8,785 bases of DNA. It comes from Pseudomonadota bacterium. GTDB lineage: Bacteria > Desulfobacterota > WTBG01 > CAIYCZ01. Both the position numbers and the translations under genes were made by a program. How positions within the stretch are numbered: position 1 is the first letter of the stretch; the number at the start of each line of letters is the position of its first letter. The stretch spans positions 1,134-9,918 of the forward strand of contig JAPLIX010000203.1 in NCBI GenBank assembly GCA_026388865.1, written 5' to 3'. Of the stretch, positions 1 through 6,406 are shown piece after piece. Under the pieces are notes generated by a model. The model worked only from the letters and a program-made list of their open reading frames with translations, ran no database searches and was not told the DNA's origin.

Positions 1-42
1 GTAGAGCGAGCGCGGTATTTTTATTGTTACTTTATCTTTCAT
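1..42 (-). CDS. Probable ribbon-helix-helix (CopG/Arc-like) small regulator, N-terminal fragment (runs off the left edge)
   Basis: Only the first 14 codons are inside the window; they read MKDKVTIKIPRSLY on the minus strand. A strong Shine-Dalgarno sequence, AAGGAG (positions 54-49 on the minus strand), lies six bases before the ATG, which supports a real start. The pattern of alternating hydrophobic and basic residues followed by IPRSLY is what the DNA-contacting beta strand and first helix of short ribbon-helix-helix proteins look like; small proteins opening with VTIKIPR-LY are widespread in anaerobic bacteria. These proteins normally dimerise through the strand and bind DNA. The gene lies 87 bases downstream of maf on the same strand and could be co-transcribed with it. 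With so few residues the family call is tentative, but the start codon and Shine-Dalgarno site are clear. Confidence 0.6.
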   Translation of the reverse strand, partial: MKDKVTIKIPRSLY

Positions 43-129
43 GAGCAGCTCCTTAAAGCTCCATTTGGAGTGTTATAAGAGTGCATCAAAATCACCCTTT
101 TGTCAAGCTGTTTATGCCCTGCCTGCTCA

Positions 130-735
130 TTAACCCCGTTTATGGTTTGTGTTCATATAGTCAAAAAGCGTTATGTTAAGACGGAGCAGCATTTCCTCAA
201 GTTTTGCCAGGGGAAATCCAACCACATTATAGTAGCAGCCGGAAATCTTTTCCACGATGATAGAACCGGCTCCCTGGATTGCGTAGGCACCGGCCTTATC
301 AAGGGGCTTAATACGCTTTAGATACGACTGTATTTCTCGATCATTAAGGGTACGCATGGTAACCAGTGTTTTTGCATAATCAGCAATTATTTTATTTTCT
401 TTTGTATCAATGATGACGAGGCCGGTAAACACCGCATGGGTTTTCCCCTGCAGCAGATTGAGATACGCAATCGCCTCATTCATATTTTTAGGCTTTTCAA
501 GTATTTTCTTCCGGTACACGACAACGGTATCCGCGCCAATGACCAGAGCATTTTTATATTTATGTGCTATGGCATGGGCTTTGCCCAGTGCATTGTCCAT
601 AACGTGCTGTTCTGGCAAGGTGCTGGCATGATCCATTTCTTTAAAGCCGCTTGCTGCTACCATAAACGTAACGCCCAGATTTTTTAATAGCTGTTTGCGC
701 CGGGGAGAGCGTGATGCAAGAATCAGATTCTTCAT
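130..735 (-). CDS. maf: Maf-family nucleoside triphosphate pyrophosphatase (YhdE-like, dTTP/UTP type)
   Basis: A 201-residue protein of normal Maf length. Maf enzymes hydrolyse non-canonical or surplus nucleoside triphosphates to the monophosphate and pyrophosphate in the cytoplasm (house-cleaning, with some members linked to septum inhibition). Visible family motifs are the N-terminal phosphate-binding SRSPRR (residues 8-13), GADTVV with the catalytic-type aspartate D69, the EKP lysine K81, HAVFTG (100-105), DKAGAYAIQG (146-155) and YYNVVGFPL (168-176). The AYAIQG and YYNVVGFPL forms match the YhdE branch (dTTP/UTP) better than the YceF branch (methyl-GTP); this is inferred from motifs. The start is supported by AAAGGA on the minus strand, eight bases before the ATG. 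It is divergent from the DUF362 gene, and a short basic tail (NTNHKRG) ends the protein. Confidence 0.93.
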   Translation of the reverse strand: MKNLILASRSPRRKQLLKNLGVTFMVAASGFKEMDHASTLPEQHVMDNALGKAHAIAHKYKNALVIGADTVVVYRKKILEKPKNMNEAIAYLNLLQGKTHAVFTGLVIIDTKENKIIADYAKTLVTMRTLNDREIQSYLKRIKPLDKAGAYAIQGAGSIIVEKISGCYYNVVGFPLAKLEEMLLRLNITLFDYMNTNHKRG

Positions 736-788
736 ATTCTCTGTCCTTTCACTGCAGTTCTTTGATATTTTATTTTCTGAAACAACTG

Positions 789-797
789 TGCTATACT
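789..797 (+). promoter_or_regulatory. Extended -10 promoter element for the DUF362 gene
   Basis: The sequence TGCTATACT fits the extended -10 pattern TGnTATAAT with one mismatch. No good -35 hexamer sits 16-18 bases upstream (TTTATT is the best there), which is tolerable for extended -10 promoters. Transcription would begin near 804, giving a leader of about 70 bases before the ATG at 875. It lies in the divergent spacer between maf and the DUF362 gene. This is a pattern match only. Confidence 0.45.
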
Positions 798-874
798 ATT
801 TGTAAACTTAAGATGGCACTACACCAACTTTTATAAACATTACCGTTACTGCAAATTTCAAAGGAAATAATATT

Positions 875-1969
875 ATGGCAAAAGCAACTGTAGCGATTTT
901 AAGGACAAAACCTGAAACCGTGATAGATGATTACCGGCGCCTCTGCGAACTTGCCGGTTTGCGCAAGGCGCTCGACCCTTCTGCAACCACAATCCTCAAG
1001 GACAATATCACCTGGCATAATGTCTTTCCCGGTGTCAATACGACGCCCTGGCAGCTTGAGGGCACCATCGAGGCCCTGAAATATTACGGTTTTACTGATC
1101 TGGTCACCGTGCACAATCACACCGTCGTCACCATACCGGAAAAAGGTGAAGAGGATTTAAAGTTTAAGCCCCTTTACGCAAAACATGCTATACCGGTGCT
1201 CTACAATTTTAAAGAGGAGCACATGCGCTGGATTGAGTACCGCCCGAAATTTAAAACCCTTGCCCTGCACAAAATATTTCCTGACGGCATCCGCATCCCC
1301 GATTATTTTCAGGAAAAAAACATCGTGCATATGCCAACGGTTAAGACTCATTCATATACAACGTACACCGGCGCGCTTAAAAATGCCTTCGGCGGCCTGC
1401 TCAATTATCACCGCCACTATACCCACACCTGGATTCACGAGACCCTGGTTGACCTGCTTGCTATCGGCAAAGAGATTCACACCGGCATGTTTGCCACCAT
1501 GGACGGCACCACCGCCGGCTCAGGACCCGGGCCGCGCACCGTGGTGCCCCATGACAAGAATGTAACACTTGCATCAGCCGACCAGGTGGCAATTGATTCC
1601 GTGGCAGCAAAACTGATGGGTTTCAACTGGCGTGATCTTCCCTGCATTGCCCTCTCGCATGAGCATGGTCTGGGGATTGGCGACCCGGCAGAGATTGAGA
1701 TTGTTGGCGATATTGATGCCGCAAAAGAGAACTGGAATTTTGAGGTGGGGGTTAATTTTGCTACCGGAGTAGGCAGATTATTCTGGCATGATACGCCGCT
1801 CAAATATATTCAAAAGTTATTCTTCCATACCCCTCTCGTGAACATCTTTATATTTGGTTCTGAAATCTATCACGATAAAATATGGTATAAATATAAAGGC
1901 ATGCCCCAGGTCAATAAATGGCTCGCCGAATCACCCTGGGGACAATTGTTTGACCGCTATCCACGCTGA
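875..1969 (+). CDS. DUF362 domain-containing protein
   Basis: A 364-residue soluble protein with the conserved blocks of the DUF362 family. These are HMPTVKTHSYTTYTGALKN (152-170) followed by AFGGL, the glycine-rich MDGTTAGSGPGPR (209-221), LASADQVAIDSVAAKLMGF (232-250) and GLGIGDPAEIEIVG (265-278). Many relatives carry a C-terminal two-cluster ferredoxin domain and are annotated as iron-sulfur proteins. This one has no CxxCxxC motif; its C-terminus (about 300-364) is instead aromatic and basic, ending in a WGQLFDRYPR tail. The biochemical role of the family is not firmly established and none is claimed here. The start is supported by AAAGGA nine bases upstream of the ATG. The gene is monocistronic: the next gene, rmuC, is convergent with only 17 bases between the stop codons and no obvious terminator hairpin there. 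Confidence 0.88.
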   Translation: MAKATVAILRTKPETVIDDYRRLCELAGLRKALDPSATTILKDNITWHNVFPGVNTTPWQLEGTIEALKYYGFTDLVTVHNHTVVTIPEKGEEDLKFKPLYAKHAIPVLYNFKEEHMRWIEYRPKFKTLALHKIFPDGIRIPDYFQEKNIVHMPTVKTHSYTTYTGALKNAFGGLLNYHRHYTHTWIHETLVDLLAIGKEIHTGMFATMDGTTAGSGPGPRTVVPHDKNVTLASADQVAIDSVAAKLMGFNWRDLPCIALSHEHGLGIGDPAEIEIVGDIDAAKENWNFEVGVNFATGVGRLFWHDTPLKYIQKLFFHTPLVNIFIFGSEIYHDKIWYKYKGMPQVNKWLAESPWGQLFDRYPR

Positions 1970-1986
1970 GAATTACGTGCAGCCTC

Positions 1987-3216
1987 CTATGGGCTTTCCC
2001 GCTCTTCTTCACTGATGACGATTTCTTCATCATCCGGCGCCGGCGGCAGTCCGTGCTGGGTTCTCAGGGCTTCAATTTTCTGCAGGGGCCGTTCAACCTG
2101 CCGACGCCTGGTAGTCAGAAGGGCATCATATTCCTTCCGCACATCCTCAATACGCTTGCCCAGTACATCAAACTTTTTTATATATTCATCCCATTGCTTT
2201 TTAAAAGAACCAAGAAGCGACAATATTTCATGGGACGTCCTCTCCAGGGCAAAATTGTCAACCGCCTGCCGTATAACGGCAAGCACTGCAAACAGCGTTA
2301 CCGGGGAACAGAAAATAACATGGTTTTTAATCCCATCCTCAAGCATTGAGCTGTCCTGCTCATGGATGAATGCATACACCTGTTCATTGGGGATGAACAG
2401 CAGCACATAGTCAACGGTGTTCTGCTCAGGATTAATATAATCGCGCGTCGCAACTTCCCTGATCTTACCCTTGACGTCCCGGAGAAAATCTGAGCGGAAT
2501 TTTACCTTTTCCGTTTCTACCTGAGCCTCTAGGAACCTGACATAATTGTCCAGGGGAAATTTAACATCCATGTTGAGCCGGAGTTCCCGCGGCAGCAGAA
2601 AGGTAAAGTCAGGCCGCGAGCCTGTTCCGGCAATGGTCTTCTTCTGCAGGTAATTAACATTCTCGATAAAGCCCGCAATGCGCAGGACATCTTCCGCCAT
2701 CCGCTCACCCCACTGCCCGCGTACTTTGGTGCTGGCCAGAGCTTCGCGCAGCGTGCTGGTGCTCTGGGTAAGTGCTTTGGTCTGCTCGCCGACAATTTTT
2801 AAATGGCTTGCAAGCTCTCCAAATTTTTCCACACGGTCCTTTTCCAGGCTCTGCATCAATTTTGAAACATTCTCCAGTTCCCCGGTCATCCGCTGCAACT
2901 GCTGGTCGATGAGACCCTTTTTGGCATCAAGTTCCCTGGCACCGACCTCCCGCTCGGATTCAAGCCGTGCTTTGGCCAGCTTGAGAAATTCCTCTGTTGA
3001 CTTTGACAGCGCCTCGAGCGACATGCTGCCAAAGCTCGCCTTCACATTCTCTATCACCGTATCGAGTTGCGCTTTGCGCTGCATTTCGCTTTCACGAAAC
3101 AGCTCATCAGCAAGCTCCCGGGCAGTCTTTCCCTGCATCAGACGTAAAATATACGCTGCAGCCAGCCCGGCAGCAAATCCAATGATGAGAGCAAATAAAA
3201 TTGCTAATCCGTTCAT
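1987..3216 (-). CDS. rmuC: RmuC family DNA recombination-limiting protein
   Basis: A 409-residue protein with the full RmuC architecture. It has one N-terminal hydrophobic membrane anchor (about residues 3-25), a long charged, heptad-rich coiled coil (about 30-160), and the RmuC core. The core starts at VRGQWGE (165-171) and includes RPDFTFLLP (201-209), the conserved MDVKFPLDNY (216-225), VDYVLLFIPNE (268-278) and PVTLFAVLAVIRQ (305-317). The core resembles a restriction-endonuclease-like fold. In E. coli RmuC limits inversion at short inverted repeats, and relatives have been linked to DNA defence and repair. An acidic tail (DDEEIVISEEERESP) closes the protein. No clear Shine-Dalgarno site precedes the ATG, but the start places the membrane anchor correctly. 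It is the last gene of the minus-strand cluster, 51 bases after the CGAxxG gene, and may be translated or transcribed less tightly with it. Confidence 0.93.
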   Translation of the reverse strand: MNGLAILFALIIGFAAGLAAAYILRLMQGKTARELADELFRESEMQRKAQLDTVIENVKASFGSMSLEALSKSTEEFLKLAKARLESEREVGARELDAKKGLIDQQLQRMTGELENVSKLMQSLEKDRVEKFGELASHLKIVGEQTKALTQSTSTLREALASTKVRGQWGERMAEDVLRIAGFIENVNYLQKKTIAGTGSRPDFTFLLPRELRLNMDVKFPLDNYVRFLEAQVETEKVKFRSDFLRDVKGKIREVATRDYINPEQNTVDYVLLFIPNEQVYAFIHEQDSSMLEDGIKNHVIFCSPVTLFAVLAVIRQAVDNFALERTSHEILSLLGSFKKQWDEYIKKFDVLGKRIEDVRKEYDALLTTRRRQVERPLQKIEALRTQHGLPPAPDDEEIVISEEERESP

Positions 3217-3229
3217 GAAGATAATTTTA

Positions 3230-3239
3230 CCGGTTAACC
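3230..3239. repeat. Short palindrome in the spacer upstream of rmuC
   Basis: CCGGTTAACC contains the perfect 8-base palindrome GGTTAACC and lies between the CGAxxG gene and rmuC, 14 bases before the rmuC start. It resembles the GTTACC/GGTAAC hairpin of the preceding intercistronic gap. It could be a protein site, a small hairpin or chance. Confidence 0.25.
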
Positions 3240-3267
3240 TGTATCCCTAATCACTCATCCCCATACC

Positions 3268-3732
3268 CTATTCCCTGCTTTCCTTCGGATGCCACAGCTC
3301 AATAAGCTGATCAAGTATCTCTGCAGCGTCCCGGATGAACTTCGGGCAGCACTGCTTAATAAGTTTCTCCTGCTGTGCGCGCTTCATGCCCTCCGGGGTG
3401 CTGATATCACAATCAAGAAGCTCCCGGCACAGCACCGTTACATTTCTCCCCTTGAATCTATGAACAAATTCCCGTACCACTGCATAGGCGTTTTCCTTGC
3501 CCTGAATATCCCCCGGAGTTGTGCTGGCAAACTTCAATCCAATGACCATAATGGCACCGGTTACCGCACCGCAGGTATCTGCCATGCGGCCCATGCCGCC
3601 GCCGAATCCGCCGGCCACTTTTAATGCCCGCTCTTCGCTCAGCCCAAACTGCTCAGCGTATGCTGCAAGCACTGACTGCGAACAGTTGAATCCCCGAGCA
3701 AAATAGTCTGCCGCCCGCTCTGCACTATTCAT
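3268..3732 (-). CDS. C_GCAxxG_C_C family cysteine-rich redox protein
   Basis: A 154-residue protein that matches the C_GCAxxG_C_C family. There is an early cysteine in FNCSQSV (C17), the glycine-rich GGFGGGMGRM (41-50) leading into DTCGAVTGA with C54, and later cysteines C102 and C108 plus an adjacent pair C128-C129 (KQCCPKF). Six cysteines spread in this way suggest a redox-active or metal-binding protein; the family is common in anaerobes and its molecular function is not established. There is no signal peptide or membrane segment, so it should be cytoplasmic. The start is well supported by GGAGGA on the minus strand, eight bases before the ATG. It follows the flavodoxin-fold reductase by 22 bases, so the two are very probably one operon, which makes a thiol or electron-transfer partnership plausible (inference). 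Confidence 0.88.
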   Translation of the reverse strand: MNSAERAADYFARGFNCSQSVLAAYAEQFGLSEERALKVAGGFGGGMGRMADTCGAVTGAIMVIGLKFASTTPGDIQGKENAYAVVREFVHRFKGRNVTVLCRELLDCDISTPEGMKRAQQEKLIKQCCPKFIRDAAEILDQLIELWHPKESRE

Positions 3733-3753
3733 AACAGCATTCCTCCAAACTTA

Positions 3754-3769
3754 GTTACCTACCGGTAAC
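3754..3769. other. Intercistronic hairpin overlapping the stop of the flavodoxin-fold gene
   Basis: GTTACC, a four-base loop TACC, then GGTAAC form a perfect 6-bp stem. On the coding (minus) strand it contains the stop codon of the reductase gene and is followed by the Shine-Dalgarno site of the next gene. No T run follows, so it is not a standard terminator. It could tune the ratio of the two proteins or be incidental. Confidence 0.35.
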
Positions 3770-4702
3770 CAGTGCTGCTCCGGCATCATAAGCTTTCTTA
3801 AGCTCTTTGGGAAACTTTGCGATGACGCCCCTGCACTTTTCATCAAGCCCGTGGAGAATGCCTTCAAAACCGCAAGCGGAGAGGGCCTCAATGGTCTCTA
3901 CTTTGTGCAGCTTTAAAATGACCATGATGTTTTCAATGATATGGTCATAGGTATCATCATACGCATAGCCCCAGGTTCCGATAACCAGTGCAACTCTTCC
4001 AGGCTGAAGTTTTGCGCCAAACTTAAAACGCTCAAAACAGTCCCACCGGTCCATGAATGTTGACAGCTGGGCGCATTCCCGCCCGGTATAGATTGGAAAA
4101 CCGATGATGACAGCATCCGCATCCATAATCTTCTGGTAGAGGGGTGTCATATCATCTTTTACCGTGCACATCCCCTCATAGCCCTTGTCTTTGCATTTTC
4201 TGCAGCCAATACAGTAGCCCAGCTTTATCTTCTGCAGCATAATTTTTTCCGTCTCATATCCAGCATCTCGAGCCCCGCACAGGGCTTCATCTATTAAAAT
4301 GTCAGTGTTGCCGCCCCTGCGGGGACTGGCGCAGAATGCTATGACTTTTTTCTTTTTTGCCGTGGCTTTCTTATGCGAGCGCCGTGGAGACTCCCATCTT
4401 TTTACTTTTATGGGCAGTGCAGCATACGCCTGCATATCATCAAACGGATCAAGGGTCAGCCGCTTGAACTTTTCCATGTTTTCCATCATATGAAAAAACG
4501 GGTCATAGGATTTGGGAACAATAAGTTTTACCGCCTCAATAATGAGGGCTTGATCAGCGGTGCGGGCTTTTCGCGCACCCATCAGCAAAGACAGCATAGT
4601 GAGTATTTTCTCTTTTCTTTGCTGATGCATAATCTTCGGCCAGATGGCAATAATCTTCTGTAATGTTCTCTCTGCTTCCTTGCTTAATCTAACCTGCGGC
4701 AT
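3755..4702 (-). CDS. Flavodoxin-fold NAD(P)H-dependent FMN reductase-like protein with a helical N-terminal extension and a four-cysteine motif
   Basis: A 315-residue protein in two parts. Residues about 1-115 are helical and basic (LSKEAERTLQKI, then a KKATAKKKK linker) and faintly recall the small PCP_red-type domain (protochlorophyllide reductase subunit-like); this resemblance is weak. Residues about 117-315 are an iron-sulfur flavoprotein or NADPH-dependent FMN reductase-like fold: VIAFCASPRRGGNTD (120-134, FMN phosphate loop), the compact cysteine cluster CIGCRKC plus C179 (C164, C167, C170, C179), DADAVIIGFPIYTG (194-207, flavin-ring loop) and VIGTWGYAYDD (240-250). The CxxCxxC plus distal cysteine spacing is that of iron-sulfur flavoproteins that bind a [4Fe-4S] cluster, so electron transfer from ferredoxin or NAD(P)H is the likely activity. 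The start is supported by GGAGGGAG five bases upstream. It is the first gene of the cluster, with the CGAxxG gene next. Its physiological substrate is unknown. Confidence 0.85.
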   Translation of the reverse strand: MPQVRLSKEAERTLQKIIAIWPKIMHQQRKEKILTMLSLLMGARKARTADQALIIEAVKLIVPKSYDPFFHMMENMEKFKRLTLDPFDDMQAYAALPIKVKRWESPRRSHKKATAKKKKVIAFCASPRRGGNTDILIDEALCGARDAGYETEKIMLQKIKLGYCIGCRKCKDKGYEGMCTVKDDMTPLYQKIMDADAVIIGFPIYTGRECAQLSTFMDRWDCFERFKFGAKLQPGRVALVIGTWGYAYDDTYDHIIENIMVILKLHKVETIEALSACGFEGILHGLDEKCRGVIAKFPKELKKAYDAGAALVTGR

Positions 4703-4867
4703 GGCATCTCCCTCCGTTATATGAAATACCTTTCACTATCAGAAATGCACCGGTTTTCATTCGTACCACAAATCTCCGCTTCTTTCAAAAGTATTTCTTT
4801 TTAATGAAATTAACTATTGAAATATCCCCTCACTGGTGTCATAAAAATCATGCCAATGAAATTTTAA

Positions 4868-5140
4868 ATGATACCAGCGTATGGACGCAATAATTTGAAC
4901 TTTGTTATTGTTCCCATTTTCCTTCTTTCCGGCACCTTATTCCCCTTAGAAGAACTCCCCCGATGGGTCCAGTCATTATGCTACGTTAACCCTCTTTTTT
5001 ACGATGTGGATGGCTTGAGGTTCAGCCTTCTTGGCATAAGCACCCTCCCTGTTGTTCTTGATTTTTTAATACTTATTGTGCGCTGTTGTTTAATGGTCAT
5101 ACTGGGGGCATTCCTTTTTTCCTTCGTCGACGTAGATTGA
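4868..5140 (+). pseudogene. C-terminal remnant of an ABC-2 type transport permease (NodJ/DrrB-like)
   Basis: The 90 encoded residues match only the last third of ABC-2 permeases. They contain NFVIVPIFLLSGTLFPLEE (about 11-29) with the family's P-x-F-L-x-SG-x-x-FP motif, LPRWVQSLCYVNPLFYDVDG (30-49) with NP-x-(F/Y)-x-D-G-L-R, and a final hydrophobic segment (about 59-85). Intact family members are about 250 residues with six membrane segments; here the first four or so are missing. A TAA stop sits immediately before the ATG, the other frames of the 165 bases upstream contain no recognisable permease sequence, and there is no Shine-Dalgarno site. No ATP-binding cassette gene is adjacent. This looks like a relic of a deletion or rearrangement whose left breakpoint is near 4865. 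The flanks are AT-rich compared with neighbouring genes. It could be expressed as a small membrane protein, but that is less likely. Confidence 0.75.
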
Positions 5141-5314
5141 TTTTTTTCCCTTCTGAGTACATAGGAGGCCGAACGCTAACAAATCGTCTAATACCGTTAA
5201 TTTTTCTGCAAAATAATCTTTATTACATGCAGAACTCACGCAAAATGAATGAAATAATAATCCTTTTTACAACTCATGAATTTCTCTTTTATGCCGAATA
5301 ATTAAACAAAAACT

Positions 5315-5320
5315 TATAAT
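5315..5320 (+). promoter_or_regulatory. Possible -10 box upstream of the HD-GYP gene
   Basis: A perfect TATAAT lies 31 bases before the ATG at 5352. No convincing -35 hexamer lies 16-18 bases upstream, and the surrounding DNA is AT-rich, so chance is possible. If used, transcription starts near 5327. That would leave the in-frame TTG at 5328 almost leaderless and favour a downstream ATG start. Confidence 0.3.
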
Positions 5321-5351
5321 ATTAAAATTGACTCCGGAACAAATAAAGGAT

Positions 5352-6344
5352 ATGGCAATTAGAATGATACGCATTAAGTCCTATATAATAAATAATTTTG
5401 AGCAGCTGCTGGTCCTGTTTATATTAGTGTCTGTTATTTCACTCAATTATTTTATTGACCAGAAAATCGCCCTGCTCAATCTCTTTTACCTGCCGGTACT
5501 GGTGGCCGGATTTATTCTTGGCAAAAGAAAGGCAGTGCTGACCAGTATGTTAAGCATAGCCTCAGTTTTGTTTTATGTGATCATGTTCCCGCAAAGTTAT
5601 ATGCCCTCTCAATCCATCCTTTCCCTTGCCATTACCTTCATCTCCTGGGGCAGCTTTTTAACGCTCTCATCAATAATAGTGGGCCATCTCCACGAAGAAA
5701 ATGAAAAAAGATACCATCAATTAAGAGCCGCCTATATCGGCATACTGGAAATCCTGTCAAAATATATCGAATCTGCAGATAAATATACCCAGGGCCACTC
5801 GGTCCGGGTTTCTCAACATGCCACTGATATTGCTCTGGCAATGAAATTGAATACCCATGAGGTTGAGAATATAAAGGTTGCGGCGCTGCTGCATGATATT
5901 GGCAAGGTTGAGGTCAGCAGCGAGCTCATACGCAAGGCTGCGAAATTGAGCAAAGATGAAAAAGTGCTCATGTCGTCGCATACTGAAAAAGGTGCGCAAC
6001 TGCTCTCCTCGGTGGGTGACGTTTTGAGCGAAGCGGTACCCTTGGTGCTTGCCCATCATGAACATTTTGCCGCCGGTGAGGCTAAAAATAATGCGACTGC
6101 GGTGCCACCCCTGGGTGCTCGCATTATAGCTGTTGCTGATTCCTATGATGCCATGGTAACTGATCGGCCGTATCGGGCCGGCATGCCAACATGGAAGGCT
6201 CTCGAGGAGCTGGACCGGTGTGCGGGAACCCAGTTTGATCCTGAAGTGGTGAAGCATTTTAAACTCGTTCTAAGCCAGCAAAGAGGCTCTCAGAACGTCC
6301 TGACCGAAGCGGATGCGGCCGCTGCGTTACAGTTTCCCTCATAA
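5352..6344 (+). CDS. Membrane-anchored HD-GYP-type phosphohydrolase with a degenerate GYP motif
   Basis: Numbered from the ATG at 5352 (330 residues), four membrane segments lie at about 16-34, 39-58, 60-79 and 87-110. A linker helix (about 112-140) leads to a cytoplasmic HD domain. The HD domain shows GHSVRVS (H149), LLHDIGKV (H181, D182), SSHTEKG (H210), LAHHEHF (H235, H236), ARIIAVADSYDAM (D263), DRPYR and the late FDPEVV; this is the HD-GYP order. The family normally hydrolyses cyclic di-GMP, but the segment that should read DGxGYP is AAGEAK (240-245), so activity may be reduced or altered. No sensory or GGDEF domain is visible. An in-frame TTG at 5328 would add eight residues but lacks a Shine-Dalgarno site. 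AAAGGA at 5345-5350 is too close to the 5352 ATG and 13 bases from an ATG at 5364, so the exact start is uncertain. The downstream ATPase gene follows by 62 bases. Confidence 0.85.
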   Translation: MAIRMIRIKSYIINNFEQLLVLFILVSVISLNYFIDQKIALLNLFYLPVLVAGFILGKRKAVLTSMLSIASVLFYVIMFPQSYMPSQSILSLAITFISWGSFLTLSSIIVGHLHEENEKRYHQLRAAYIGILEILSKYIESADKYTQGHSVRVSQHATDIALAMKLNTHEVENIKVAALLHDIGKVEVSSELIRKAAKLSKDEKVLMSSHTEKGAQLLSSVGDVLSEAVPLVLAHHEHFAAGEAKNNATAVPPLGARIIAVADSYDAMVTDRPYRAGMPTWKALEELDRCAGTQFDPEVVKHFKLVLSQQRGSQNVLTEADAAAALQFPS

Positions 6345-6406
6345 AAATAACGCCGGTCGGTCTACACCACAGATGCAGCACCTTTTTATAGAAAGCAATA
6401 ACCCAG

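Noticed and set aside
72..106. Minus-strand TTGACA (106-101) and TATAAC (77-72) upstream of the ribbon-helix-helix start
   Set aside because: Each hexamer looks good, but the spacer is 23 bases, far beyond the usual 16-18, so they are unlikely to form one promoter.
1477..1803. Long antisense open frame inside the DUF362 gene
   Set aside because: Shadow frame of a clearly conserved gene; the translation has no family features. The same applies to the antisense frames in rmuC, the HD-GYP gene and the ATPase gene.
4703..4867. Minus-strand TTGAAA-N17-TACGAA as a promoter for the flavoprotein operon
   Set aside because: The -35 is good and the spacing ideal, but the -10 matches in only three of six positions; in AT-rich DNA this is too weak to annotate.
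5086..5301. 71-codon plus-strand open frame over the end of the permease remnant
   Set aside because: It is out of frame with the recognisable permease sequence, has no Shine-Dalgarno site and no family-like motif.
5328..5351. TTG at 5328 as the start of the HD-GYP gene
   Set aside because: In frame but with no Shine-Dalgarno site and only 8 bases after a TATAAT. The eight extra residues add nothing recognisable, so an ATG at 5352 or 5364 is preferred, without certainty.
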